Shown: positions 48,599-56,868 of the stretch, one piece after another
Layout: the number at the start of each line of letters is the position of its first letter
How positions within the stretch are numbered: the stretch's first letter is position 1
Source of the DNA: Dyella acidiphila
GTDB taxonomy: Bacteria > Pseudomonadota > Gammaproteobacteria > Xanthomonadales > Rhodanobacteraceae
Length of the DNA: 64,000 nucleotides
Direction: 5' to 3'
Assembly (NCBI RefSeq): GCF_014863405.1
Contig: NZ_JACZZA010000007.1
Coordinates: forward strand, 124,001-188,000
Notes under the pieces: generated by a model
What the model was told of the DNA's origin: nothing
The model's database searches: none
The model's input: only the letters and a program-made list of their open reading frames with translations
Made by a program: the position numbers and the translations under genes

Positions 48599-49947
48599 CA
48601 GCCGGGCACTCCCAGCGCCCGCAACATGCCGCGGGCCTTGGCGCGGGTTTCGTCCAGCTCCTTGGCCGCGACCGAATCGGCCACGATGCCGGCGCCTGCA
48701 CGCAGACTCACTTCCTGCCCATGCAAGGTCAGCGTGCGGATCAGGATGTTCAAATCGAGGTCGCCGTTGCGGTCGAGATAACCTAGCGCACCGGTGTAGG
48801 CGCCGCGCGGCGCATTTTCCAGCGCCGCGATGATCTGCATGCAGCGCACCTTCGGACAGCCGGTGATGGTGCCACCCGGAAAGGTCGCGGCAATCACCTG
48901 CCCCGGCGTCACGCCGTCGCGCACCCGGCCGCGCACATTGGACACGATGTGATGCACGTGCGCGTAGCTTTCCACCACCATCAGCTCGTTCACTTCGACC
49001 GTGCCCGGGCGACACACGCGGCCCAGGTCATTGCGCTCCAGATCGATCAACATCACGTGCTCCGCGCGTTCCTTGGGATGCGCGGTGAGTTCGCGGATAC
49101 GTGCCAGGTCGTCGTCGCCGGCCACGCGCGGACGGGTGCCGGCGATCGGCCGCGTCTGCGCCATGCCGCGCCGCACTTCGACCAGGCGTTCGGGCGAGGA
49201 GCTGACCACCGCCCAATCCGCATGCTGCAGCAAGCCGGCAAAAGGCGCCGGATTGGCGCGGCGCAGTGCGGCATACAAGCTCGCAGCCGAAGGTGCCTCG
49301 GCAAAATGCGCATGCCACGCGCGCGAAAGATTGGCCTGAAAGACGTCGCCGGCCTGCAGATGCTCGTGGATGCGCTCCACGCCATCGAGGAACAGCGCCG
49401 GCTCGTCATCCTCCAGCGTCGCCGGCAAGGGCAGCGGCGGAATCGACACTGCAAGCTCGAGATCCGCAGCCATGCTGTCGAGCATGGCTTCGTGCCCGGC
49501 TTCGGCGATCAACACCGTGCGCGCCTGCAGGTGATCCACGATGATCGCCGCAGGACAGCGCACCGCCAGTGCAACCGGCAAATGCTCCGAATAGCGCAGG
49601 CGCAGGCTGGGCTCGATTTCCGCGGCCAGCTCATAGCTGAGCAGCATTACCCAGCCGCCGTGAAACGGCAGGCCATCATCATCGGCATGCGGCAGGCGCT
49701 CGGCCTTCCAGGCTGCATCGAGCGCATCGAGAAAGCGGCCGGGCCGTAAGGTTCCATGCTCATCGCGCACGCAGCCATCCGCGCCCAGCGCCAGCGAGGC
49801 CTGCGGAAACGCGAACAGGATGTCATAGCGCGCATGCGCACTGCCCTGCGTGACGCTCTCAAGCAGGGCCGGATAACGGGCCGGAAATGCAGCGGCCGGC
49901 GCGAGCAGATCGCGCCGGCCGGCAAACGTACGCTGGATCGCAGCCAC
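48598..49947 (-). CDS. pabB: Aminodeoxychorismate synthase component I
   Basis: PabB aminates chorismate, with ammonia from PabA, on the way to p-aminobenzoate and folate. The 449-residue protein has the chorismate-binding domain in its C-terminal half: PFAGLLQHADWAVVSSSPE, the PIAGTRPR motif that marks PabB rather than TrpE, IDLERNDLGRVC, the VESYAHVHHIVSNVRG segment, and GGTITGCPK with Lys366. It begins at GTG 49947, directly after the fabF stop, and overlaps pabC by one base. No pabA is adjacent; the glutaminase is probably supplied from elsewhere. Confidence 0.96.
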   Translation of the reverse strand: MAAIQRTFAGRRDLLAPAAAFPARYPALLESVTQGSAHARYDILFAFPQASLALGADGCVRDEHGTLRPGRFLDALDAAWKAERLPHADDDGLPFHGGWVMLLSYELAAEIEPSLRLRYSEHLPVALAVRCPAAIIVDHLQARTVLIAEAGHEAMLDSMAADLELAVSIPPLPLPATLEDDEPALFLDGVERIHEHLQAGDVFQANLSRAWHAHFAEAPSAASLYAALRRANPAPFAGLLQHADWAVVSSSPERLVEVRRGMAQTRPIAGTRPRVAGDDDLARIRELTAHPKERAEHVMLIDLERNDLGRVCRPGTVEVNELMVVESYAHVHHIVSNVRGRVRDGVTPGQVIAATFPGGTITGCPKVRCMQIIAALENAPRGAYTGALGYLDRNGDLDLNILIRTLTLHGQEVSLRAGAGIVADSVAAKELDETRAKARGMLRALGVPG

Positions 49948-51186
49948 TTAGATGCGGCGGAAAACCAGGGTACCGTTGGTACCGCCGAAGCCGAACGAGT
50001 TGGAGATGGCGACGTCGAGCTTCGCTTCGCGCGCCGTGTGCGGCACGAAATCGAGATCGCAATCCTCACCCGGCTCGTCGAGGTTGATGGTGGGCGGCAG
50101 CACCTGGTCGCGCATGGCGAGGATGGTGAAGATCGCTTCCACGCCACCGGCCGCACCCAGCAAGTGGCCGGTGACCGACTTGGTGGAGCTCATCGCCAGC
50201 TTGTAGGCGTGGTCGCCGAACACGCGCTTGGCGGCCAGCACTTCGCCCAGGTCGCCCAGCGGCGTGGAGGTGCCGTGCGCGTTGATGTATTGCACCTGGG
50301 TCGGATCGATGCCGCCGTCCTTCAGCGCGGTTTCCATGCAGCGCGCTGCACCTTCGCCGCCCTCGCTGGGCGCGGTGATGTGGAATGCATCGCCGCTCAT
50401 GCCGAAGCCGACCAGCTCGGCGTAGATCTTCGCGCCGCGCGCCTTGGCGTGTTCGTATTCTTCCAGCACCAGCACGCCGGCGCCGTCGGACAGCACGAAG
50501 CCGTCGCGATCCTTGTCCCACGGGCGACTAGCCTTGGATGGCTCGTCATTGCGGGTGGACATCGCCTTGGCCGAGCAGAAGCCGGCCATGGCGGTACCGG
50601 TGGTGGCGAACTCGGCGCCGCCGGCCACCATCACGTCGGCATCGCCGTACTGGATCATGCGCGCGGCCAGGCCGATGTTGTGCGCACCGGTGGTGCAGGC
50701 CGTGACGCAGGCAATGTTCGGGCCCTTCAGGCCGTACATGATCGACAGGTGGCCCGAGACCATGTTGATGATCGAGCTTGGCACGAAGAACGGCGACACG
50801 CGACGCGGCCCCTTCTCGTGCAGCTCGATCGATGTGCGCTCGATGGTATGCAGGCCGCCGATACCGGCCGCCACCGCCACGCCGATGCGCGGGGCATTCG
50901 CTTCCGTCACTTCCAGGCCGGAGTCGCGCAGGGCCTGGGTGCCGGCCGCGATACCGTAGTGGATGAACGGATCCATCTTCTTGATTTCTTTCGCCGCAAT
51001 CCACTGGGCCGGATCGAAGTCACGGACCTGGCCAGCGATGCGCGTGGCATACGTGGTGGCATCGAAATGCGTGACCTGGCCGATGCCGCTGACGCCCTTG
51101 AGGATGTTGTCCCAGGCGGTGGCGATGTCGTTGCCGACCGGCGAGATGATACCCATGCCGGTCACTACCACTCGTCTCTTGCTCAT
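49948..51186 (-). CDS. fabF: Beta-ketoacyl-ACP synthase II
   Basis: FabF elongates acyl-ACP by condensation with malonyl-ACP and handles the C16:1 to C18:1 step. The 412-residue protein has the nucleophile Cys164 in [14 protein letters not shown], with the two active-site His in [11 protein letters not shown] and [13 protein letters not shown]. The start [18 protein letters not shown] is typical. It follows acpP at 198 bp, with a terminator-like hairpin in the gap, and abuts pabB. Confidence 0.98.
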   Translation of the reverse strand: MSKRRVVVTGMGIISPVGNDIATAWDNILKGVSGIGQVTHFDATTYATRIAGQVRDFDPAQWIAAKEIKKMDPFIHYGIAAGTQALRDSGLEVTEANAPRIGVAVAAGIGGLHTIERTSIELHEKGPRRVSPFFVPSSIINMVSGHLSIMYGLKGPNIACVTACTTGAHNIGLAARMIQYGDADVMVAGGAEFATTGTAMAGFCSAKAMSTRNDEPSKASRPWDKDRDGFVLSDGAGVLVLEEYEHAKARGAKIYAELVGFGMSGDAFHITAPSEGGEGAARCMETALKDGGIDPTQVQYINAHGTSTPLGDLGEVLAAKRVFGDHAYKLAMSSTKSVTGHLLGAAGGVEAIFTILAMRDQVLPPTINLDEPGEDCDLDFVPHTAREAKLDVAISNSFGFGGTNGTLVFRRI

Positions 51187-51301
51187 GGATCAGTTCCTTA
51201 CTGGTTCGGGAAGGATCGGCCATCCAGCCTCGCCTGCCACAAATCGCGATGCGCCGATCGTGCAAACCATACGTGATCGGACGTTACACCTTGCAGAAAC
51301 G

Positions 51302-51324
51302 AAAACTGCGCCGATATGGCGCAG
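51302..51324 (-). terminator. Terminator/attenuator between acpP and fabF
   Basis: CTGCGCC (51306-51312) pairs with GGCGCAG (51318-51324) around GATAT. On the minus strand TTTTCG follows. It would let acpP be transcribed in excess of fabF. Confidence 0.6.
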
Positions 51325-51384
51325 CTTCCGGTGTGTCGCTTCGTCGTGCATGGGACGCTGGCAGCGTCGCCGCTGCACCACGAA

Positions 51385-51624
51385 TCACTGCTTGGTGTGG
51401 GCCTTGATGTAGTCCACGGCCTGCTGCACGGTGGTGATCTTCTCGGCTTCTTCGTCGGGGATTTCGGTTTCGAATTCCTCTTCCAGAGCCATCACCAGCT
51501 CGACCGTGTCCAGCGAATCCGCGCCCAGATCGTCCACGAACGAAGCGTTCGCCGTGACCTCATCTTCTTTCACGCCCAGCTGCTCGACGACGATTTTCTT
51601 GACGCGTTCTTCGATGGTGCTCAT
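51385..51624 (-). CDS. acpP: Acyl carrier protein
   Basis: AcpP carries growing acyl chains on a phosphopantetheine arm. The 79-residue acidic protein has the attachment Ser37 in [19 protein letters not shown] and the typical start [16 protein letters not shown]. The ATG at 51624 has GGGAGG about 8 bases upstream; the frame's upstream extension has no homology. It lies between fabG (304 bp away) and fabF (198 bp), with hairpins on both sides and a TACAAT -10-like box at 51694-51689, so it is probably also transcribed separately at a high level. Confidence 0.98.
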   Translation of the reverse strand: MSTIEERVKKIVVEQLGVKEDEVTANASFVDDLGADSLDTVELVMALEEEFETEIPDEEAEKITTVQQAVDYIKAHTKQ

Positions 51625-51928
51625 GTTGCCAATACCTCCCAAGGGGTGTGTCTGTCTTGCCGGTTTTTCCACCGGCAAATTCCGCGGCATTGTAGTGGCT
51701 AAGTTGCTGAGCCGCCACATTGCCAGTCAAAACAAGCCGCCACGGTATCCGCGCCGACGCGAAAGCGCCGATTGTCGCCTAAAACGGAGGCCGTGACGAC
51801 TCCTCTGGTCTCAGGTGGCCCAATCGGCCACCGAGTTTCAAACGACGCGACGCGGCGATCCGGGCGTTCCGCCCTCGGCTCGCACCCGGCACGTGCTGTC
51901 CAAACCTGCCCGTAAGTCCTCGCCGGAC
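51625..51928 (-). other. fabG-acpP spacer (304 bp, no gene): hairpins and a possible acpP promoter
   Basis: No coding sequence is seen. TAAGTCC (51913-51919) pairs with GGACTTA (51925-51931), overlapping the fabG stop. GGTGGCC (51814-51820) pairs with GGCCACC (51826-51832). Neither has a clear T-run. On the minus strand TACAAT at 51694-51689 is a possible acpP -10, with no good -35. Confidence 0.5.
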
Positions 51929-52669
51929 TTAGGGCATGTACATGCCGCCGTTCACATGCAGGGTCTCGCCGGTGATGTAGCTTGCGGCCGGCGAAGCCAG
52001 GAAACCCACCGCCTTGGCGATGTCGGCCGCCTCGCCGAAGCGGCCCAGCGCGATCTGGCCCAGCAGGGCCTGCTTGGATTCCTCCGGCAGGCCGCGGGTC
52101 ATGTCGGTGTCGATAAAGCCCGGCGCCACCACGTTCACGGTGATGCCGCGCGAACCGATCTCGCGCGCCAGCGACTTGGAGAACGCGATGATGCCGGCCT
52201 TGGCGGCGGCGTAGTTGGACTGCCCCGGATTGCCGGTCAGGCCGATCACCGAGGCGATCGAAATGATGCGGCCCTTGCGCGCCTTCATCATGCCGCGCAT
52301 CACCGCCTTGGAAGTGCGGTAGACCGAGCTGAGATTGGTATCCAGGATCGCCTGCCAGTCGTCGTCGCGCATGCGCATCAGCAACTGGTCGCGGGTGATG
52401 CCGGCGTTGTTGACCAGGATCGAGACCGCGCCGAACTGCTTGGCGATATCGTCGATCAGCGCTTCCACCGCGGCGCCGTCGGTCACGTTGAGCATGCGGC
52501 CGTGGCCACCGTGCGCAGCCAGCCGCTCGCCGATGGCCGCCGCGCCGGCTTCGCTGGTGGCGGTGCCAATGACGGTTGCGCCCATGGCCGCCAGTTCATC
52601 GGCGATCGCCGCGCCAATGCCGCGGCTGGCGCCGGTGACCAGTGCAACCTCACCTTGCAGAATGCTCAT
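51929..52669 (-). CDS. fabG: 3-oxoacyl-ACP reductase
   Basis: FabG reduces beta-ketoacyl-ACP with NADPH in fatty acid elongation. The 246-residue short-chain dehydrogenase has the cofactor loop TGASRGIG (12-19), NNAG (87-90) and the catalytic Ser140, Tyr153 and Lys157 (SNYAAAKAG). The C-terminus GGMYMP is typical. It follows fabD by 36 bp with no hairpin between, so fabD-fabG form one unit. Confidence 0.98.
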   Translation of the reverse strand: MSILQGEVALVTGASRGIGAAIADELAAMGATVIGTATSEAGAAAIGERLAAHGGHGRMLNVTDGAAVEALIDDIAKQFGAVSILVNNAGITRDQLLMRMRDDDWQAILDTNLSSVYRTSKAVMRGMMKARKGRIISIASVIGLTGNPGQSNYAAAKAGIIAFSKSLAREIGSRGITVNVVAPGFIDTDMTRGLPEESKQALLGQIALGRFGEAADIAKAVGFLASPAASYITGETLHVNGGMYMP

Positions 52670-52705
52670 GCTTGGATTTCCTGTGATCGTTGATCGGGTG
52701 GGCGC

Positions 52706-53647
52706 TCAGGCCCATTCGGCGCGCGCGGCGTCGAGCTCGGCCGGTGCACCGATGGCGCGCGCCTCGACGCTCTTGTCGATGCGCTTGATCAGACCGGCCA
52801 GCACCTTGCCCGGACCGCATTCGGCCATGCGCGTGGCGCCGCCGGCAACCAGCGCCTGCACGCATTCGGTCCAGCGTACCGGCAGGTACAACTGGCGCTG
52901 CAGTGCGCCGCGAATATCGTCCAGCGAGTTGTAGGCACGCGCTTCGGCGTTCTGCACCACGGGAATGACCGGCAGCTGCCAGGCAATCGAAGCCATGCGC
53001 TGGCCCAGCTGGTCCGAGGCTTCGCGCATCAGCGCGCTATGCGAGGGCACGGACACGGCCAGCTTTACCGCTTTCTTCACACCCAGCTCCGCCAGCCGCG
53101 CAAGCGCGCGATCCACCGCTTCGGCGTGGCCGGCAATCACCAGCTGTCCCGGCGAATTGAAATTGGCCGGGGCCACCACTTGTCCCTGTGCCACTTCGGC
53201 ACAGACCTCGGCGATCTGTTGATCGTCACCGCCGATGATGGCCGCCATCGCGCCGACGCCCGGCGGCACCGCCGCCTGCATCAGGCGGCCACGCTCGGCC
53301 ACCAGCGCGGCGGCATCGTGCAGCGACAAGGCATTGGCGCACACCAGCGCGCTGTATTCGCCCAGGCTGTGGCCCGCCAGCTGCGCCGGCTGCGCACCAC
53401 CGAGCTTGTGCCATACGCGCCACACGGCAACGCTTGCCGCGAGCAGCGCCGGCTGAGTGTTCTCGGTGCGGTTGAGCTGATCTTCCGGTCCCTGCTGGCT
53501 TATCGCCCACAGGTCGACGCCGGCGCCTTGCGAGGCTTCGTCGAACGCAGCTTTCACTTCCGCATGCGCTGCCGCCAGCTCGGCCAGCATGCCGACCGAC
53601 TGCGAACCCTGACCCGGAAAAACGAAAGCGAGCGAAGCAGAACTCAT
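52706..53647 (-). CDS. fabD: Malonyl-CoA:ACP transacylase
   Basis: FabD transfers malonyl from CoA to ACP. The 313-residue protein starts LAFVFPGQGSQSVGMLAEL and has the nucleophile Ser94 in AGHSLGEYSALV, the active-site His in VPSHSALM (about 200), and GPGKVLAGLIKRID near the end. It lies 160 bp after fabH, with a strong terminator in that gap, so it probably has its own promoter around 53650-53760. Confidence 0.98.
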   Translation of the reverse strand: MSSASLAFVFPGQGSQSVGMLAELAAAHAEVKAAFDEASQGAGVDLWAISQQGPEDQLNRTENTQPALLAASVAVWRVWHKLGGAQPAQLAGHSLGEYSALVCANALSLHDAAALVAERGRLMQAAVPPGVGAMAAIIGGDDQQIAEVCAEVAQGQVVAPANFNSPGQLVIAGHAEAVDRALARLAELGVKKAVKLAVSVPSHSALMREASDQLGQRMASIAWQLPVIPVVQNAEARAYNSLDDIRGALQRQLYLPVRWTECVQALVAGGATRMAECGPGKVLAGLIKRIDKSVEARAIGAPAELDAARAEWA

Positions 53648-53761
53648 AAGGAAGGCATGTCACTGAAGATGAAGAGCGCAATGGTGCCAGCATTGGCTTA
53701 CATACGCAGCCGTTTTGTCGCCGGGCCGGCGGCAGCACGACCGCTGCACCATCAACGCATA

Positions 53762-53793
53762 AAACAAAAAAGGGCGGCCCTCAGGCCGCCCTT
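53762..53793 (-). terminator. Strong intrinsic terminator between fabH and fabD
   Basis: A perfect 10-bp stem, AAGGGCGGCC (53770-53779) with 53784-53793, and a 4-base loop. On the minus strand it is followed by TTTTTTG. It lies 14 bases past the fabH stop. Confidence 0.85.
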
Positions 53794-53807
53794 CGCACAT
53801 CGTTGAC

Positions 53808-54782
53808 TCAGTATTTCAGCAGCGCGGAGGCCCAGGTGAAACCGCCGCCGAAAGCTTCCAGCAGCAGATTCTGGCCACGCTGCACCTTGCCCGAGCGCAC
53901 GGCGTAATCGAGCGCCAGCGGTACCGAGCCGGCCGAGGTATTGGCGTGCTTGTCGACGGTGACGATCACCTGTTCCATCGGCATGTTCAGGCGCTTGGCA
54001 GTCGCCTCGATGATGCGCAGATTGGCCTGGTGCGGAATCAGCCAATCGAGCTCGGACGCCTGCATGCCGGCTGCGGCAAGCGTCTCTTCGACCAGCGAAT
54101 CGAGCGTCTTCACCGCCACCTTGAACACTTCGCGGCCGGACATGCGGATCTGCACGCCGTGATTGGTCGTGTCCTTGAAGCCGACCGACACACCCACCGG
54201 GTTGTACAGCAATTCCTTGTGGCCGCCATCGGCATGCAGGCAAGTGGCGTAGATGCCCGGCTCGCTGGAGGCTTCCAGCACCACCGCGCCGGCGCCGTCG
54301 CCGAACAGCACGGCGGTTTCGCGCTCTTCCCAATTGACCATGCGGGTCAGCGTTTCGGCGCCGATCACCAGCACCTTCTTCGACGCGCCGCTGCGGATGA
54401 ACTTGTCGGCCACGCCCAGTGCGTACACAAAGCCCGAGCACGCGGCGTTCACATCGAAAGCTGCGCAGCCGTTGGCGCCGAGGCGGTGCTGCACCAGGCA
54501 AGCGGTGGACGGAAAGATGATGTCCGGCGTGGTGGTGCCCAGCACGATCAGGTCCAGCTCGGACGCCTTTACGCCTGCCGCATCCAGCGCGCGCTGCGCG
54601 GCCAGCGTGGACAGGTCGCCGGTGGTTTCGCCATCGGCCGCGACGTGACGCTGGCGGATACCGGTGCGTTCGCGGATCCATTCGTCGCTGGTGTCGACGA
54701 ACTTTTCGAGATCCGCATTGGTGAGGACGCGCTCTGGCAGAGCACTGCCGGTACCGATGATGCGGGAATAGATCTGGGCCAT
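53808..54782 (-). CDS. fabH: Beta-ketoacyl-ACP synthase III
   Basis: FabH starts fatty acid synthesis by condensing an acyl-CoA primer with malonyl-ACP. The 324-residue protein has the triad Cys115 (VNAACSGFVYAL), His251 (IPHQANLRIIEA) and Asn281 (KHANTSAGS). The start at ATG 54782 gives MAQIYSRIIGTGSALPERVL; the open frame upstream is not conserved. Branched-chain preference cannot be judged from sequence alone. It follows rpmF across 164 bp with a hairpin; plsX is not between them. Confidence 0.98.
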   Translation of the reverse strand: MAQIYSRIIGTGSALPERVLTNADLEKFVDTSDEWIRERTGIRQRHVAADGETTGDLSTLAAQRALDAAGVKASELDLIVLGTTTPDIIFPSTACLVQHRLGANGCAAFDVNAACSGFVYALGVADKFIRSGASKKVLVIGAETLTRMVNWEERETAVLFGDGAGAVVLEASSEPGIYATCLHADGGHKELLYNPVGVSVGFKDTTNHGVQIRMSGREVFKVAVKTLDSLVEETLAAAGMQASELDWLIPHQANLRIIEATAKRLNMPMEQVIVTVDKHANTSAGSVPLALDYAVRSGKVQRGQNLLLEAFGGGFTWASALLKY

Positions 54783-54884
54783 TGAATATCCATCAGCAAG
54801 CGGAGGTGCCCTGCGCCAGCCGCCATGCGGATGACCCGGCACACCAAGACCGCAACGTTACGTTGCCGAACGCCGGAACGCAAA

Positions 54885-54904
54885 GCGGCGCGTCACCGCG
54901 CCGC
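54885..54904 (-). terminator. Hairpin after rpmF
   Basis: A perfect 8-bp stem, GCGGCGCG (54885-54892) with CGCGCCGC (54897-54904), and a TCAC loop. It lies 42 bases past the rpmF stop. The downstream minus-strand tail is only TTTG, so it may be a weak terminator. Confidence 0.45.
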
Positions 54905-54946
54905 CTGCCGGACCGGATCCATGAGCGCGCACGCTCAGGAACTGGC

Positions 54947-55141
54947 TCAGTCTTCTTCGACCACCGAGGTGTTGGTGTCGATCACCTTCTTGCCGCGGTA
55001 GTAGCCGTCGGCAGTCACGTGGTGACGACGATGCACTTCGCCGCTGGTCGGATCGGTAGCCAGCTGCACCGTGCTCAGCTTGTCATGCGAGCGACGCATG
55101 CCGCGGGTGGACGGGGTCTTGCGGCTCTTTTGAACGGCCAT
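54947..55141 (-). CDS. rpmF: 50S ribosomal protein L32
   Basis: L32 is a small protein of the large subunit. The 64-residue protein has [19 protein letters not shown] and [19 protein letters not shown], and lacks zinc cysteines, as in E. coli. A short acidic extension (NTSVVEED) follows the conserved part. It lies 17 bp after yceD, the usual yceD-rpmF pair that leads into the fatty acid genes. Confidence 0.97.
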   Translation of the reverse strand: MAVQKSRKTPSTRGMRRSHDKLSTVQLATDPTSGEVHRRHHVTADGYYRGKKVIDTNTSVVEED

Positions 55142-55158
55142 GGTGGTTCTCCAGCTAA

Positions 55159-55674
55159 TCAGTTCTTCTTGAGTTCGCGCAGTACCGCGAACGGGTTATC
55201 GGGGCGCTCATCGACGGAAACCTCCGCCGGCGGGCGTGTGACATCTTCGGGCAAGACGCTGTCCGGATTGACCGGCACCAGCGGCAGCGCCAACAACAGT
55301 TCGTCCTCGATCACATCGATCGGGTTCAGCTTGTCATCCTCGGCCACCAGCAGCGGCTCGACGCCCCCCGGCAACGCGGATTCCTCGCGCTCGGAACGGA
55401 TCAGGCCCAGCCGGCTGTTGACCGTGACAGGCATGATGAACGGCTCCAGCGTGCGCTGGCAGACCAGCCACAAAGGCGCCTGAACCCTGACATCGACATA
55501 TGCCGTGCCGTATTCGTCCCGACCGAAATCGAGCTCATACGCGGCCGAACCTGCATCATCCGCCAGTGCTTCGCAGAGGCGAGGCATTGCGGCGATGGGC
55601 AGTGACCCTTGGAACGAACGCCGCGCCGAAACCATGCGCCAAGCGTCCACAGACTCTGGCAGTGTCGCGGACAT
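55159..55674 (-). CDS. yceD: YceD/DUF177 family protein
   Basis: A 171-residue DUF177 protein. The family is linked to 23S rRNA accumulation and large-subunit biogenesis and nearly always precedes rpmF. Conserved features are [22 protein letters not shown] (about 76-97), with one Cys of the family's CxR motif, and the acidic [27 protein letters not shown] (about 107-133). It heads the yceD-rpmF unit and is divergent from the gene at 55835, with 160 bp between them. Confidence 0.92.
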   Translation of the reverse strand: MSATLPESVDAWRMVSARRSFQGSLPIAAMPRLCEALADDAGSAAYELDFGRDEYGTAYVDVRVQAPLWLVCQRTLEPFIMPVTVNSRLGLIRSEREESALPGGVEPLLVAEDDKLNPIDVIEDELLLALPLVPVNPDSVLPEDVTRPPAEVSVDERPDNPFAVLRELKKN

Positions 55675-55834
55675 AACTGCGAAATGGTAAGTTTTCTGGC
55701 CCGGTCAAGTCAACCGCGGCAGCTCAATCCGGACCGGCGGCGATCCGCGTCACGGCAATGACCTTCCGGCTTTGCCTGAACGAAGCGCTTCGGTCAGACT
55801 GCGCCCCATCGCCCGCCAGAGCCCCGCATTGTAA

Positions 55835-56287
55835 GTGAATAACTACCTCACGTTCGGTCTGGCCCTCCTGTTCGTCCTGCTGGTGGCCGCCCTGCTGGGC
55901 GTCGCGGTACTGCGCCGCCTGACCCGGCGCACGGCCAGCCTGCGGCGCCTGCTGGACCTGGCCGATCGCGTAGAGGGGGACCTGAAATCCTGCCGCAGCC
56001 GGCTGCAGCAGGCGCATGCGGTGATGTCGCTCAATCCCGACCTGCCGGCGGCCAGCGAAAAAGAAGCCGCCCAGGCCGTGGACGCCGGTCTGCGCGCCTT
56101 GCTGCAGCAGCGGATCTGGATCCGCGACCGCGCCCCCACCGCCAGCCAGGCCGAACTGGACGAAGCCAGCCAGGCCATGCAGCAGACCCGCGACCGCCTG
56201 CGCCCCCTGCTGCAGGCCCTGGGCCAGGCCCAGAACGAGCTGGACAGCGCCATGCGCGAACATATCCGGCAGGATTCCGCCCCGTGA
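55835..56287 (+). CDS. Hypothetical single-pass membrane protein with coiled coil
   Basis: A 150-residue protein of unknown function. An N-terminal membrane helix (about 5-26, LTFGLALLFVLLVAALLGVAVL) is followed by a basic RRLTRRTASLRR stop-transfer segment. Long Ala/Gln/Leu helices predicted to form a coiled coil occupy about 34-145. There is no Cys-rich or catalytic motif. It begins at GTG 55835, and its end overlaps maf by 4 bases (GTGA), so the two are co-translated. The topology suits a small envelope or division-associated scaffold, but that is only inference. Confidence 0.75.
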   Translation: MNNYLTFGLALLFVLLVAALLGVAVLRRLTRRTASLRRLLDLADRVEGDLKSCRSRLQQAHAVMSLNPDLPAASEKEAAQAVDAGLRALLQQRIWIRDRAPTASQAELDEASQAMQQTRDRLRPLLQALGQAQNELDSAMREHIRQDSAP

Positions 56288-56868
56288 CCGCTCGCCGGCT
56301 GGTGCTCGGCTCGACCTCGCGCTACCGGGCCGAACTGCTGCACCGCCTGGGCCTGGAGTTCGAACTGCGTGCCCCAGGCACTCCGGAAGACGAACTCCCG
56401 GGCGAAGCCCCGGCCATGCGCGCCATGCGCCTGGCCATCGCCAAGGCGACCGCCGCCGCGGCTGGCCTGCCCGACGCCCTGGTGATCGGCTCGGACCAGG
56501 TGGCCGAACTGGACGGCGCCCTGCTGGAGAAGCCCGGCTCGGCCGCACGCGCGCATGCGCAACTCAGCGCCAGCTCCGGCCACAGCGTGCATTTCCACAC
56601 CGCGCTGTGCCTGCTAGATACGCGCGACGGCCGGGTACGCACCCACCTGGACCTGACCCAGGTCCACTTTCGCCAGCTCGATAGCGCGGAAATCGCCCGC
56701 TACATCGAGCGCGAGCAGCCGCTGGATTGCGCCGGCAGCTTCAAGTGCGAGGGCCTGGGCATCAGCCTGTTCGAGCGCATCGACAACAGCGATCCCACCG
56801 CCCTGATCGGCCTGCCGATGATTGCGCTGGCACAGCTGCTGCGCGATGCCGGCCTCAGCGTGCCCTGA
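56284..56868 (+). CDS. Maf-family nucleotide pyrophosphatase
   Basis: A 194-residue Maf protein, which hydrolyses non-canonical or pyrimidine nucleotides (dTTP, UTP, m7GTP) and can affect septation. It begins LVLGSTSRYRAELLHRLGLEFE, with the conserved Ser and Arg of the Maf loop. It has SDQVAELDGALLEKPG (about 63-78), DSAEIARYIEREQPLDCAGSFKCEG (about 134-158) and the SDPTALIGLP-type end. The start is GTG 56284. The GSTSRYR form suggests the YceF (m7GTP) subgroup rather than YhdE; this is moderately sure. It abuts the convergent glycosyltransferase gene with no gap. Confidence 0.92.
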   Translation: MTARRLVLGSTSRYRAELLHRLGLEFELRAPGTPEDELPGEAPAMRAMRLAIAKATAAAAGLPDALVIGSDQVAELDGALLEKPGSAARAHAQLSASSGHSVHFHTALCLLDTRDGRVRTHLDLTQVHFRQLDSAEIARYIEREQPLDCAGSFKCEGLGISLFERIDNSDPTALIGLPMIALAQLLRDAGLSVP

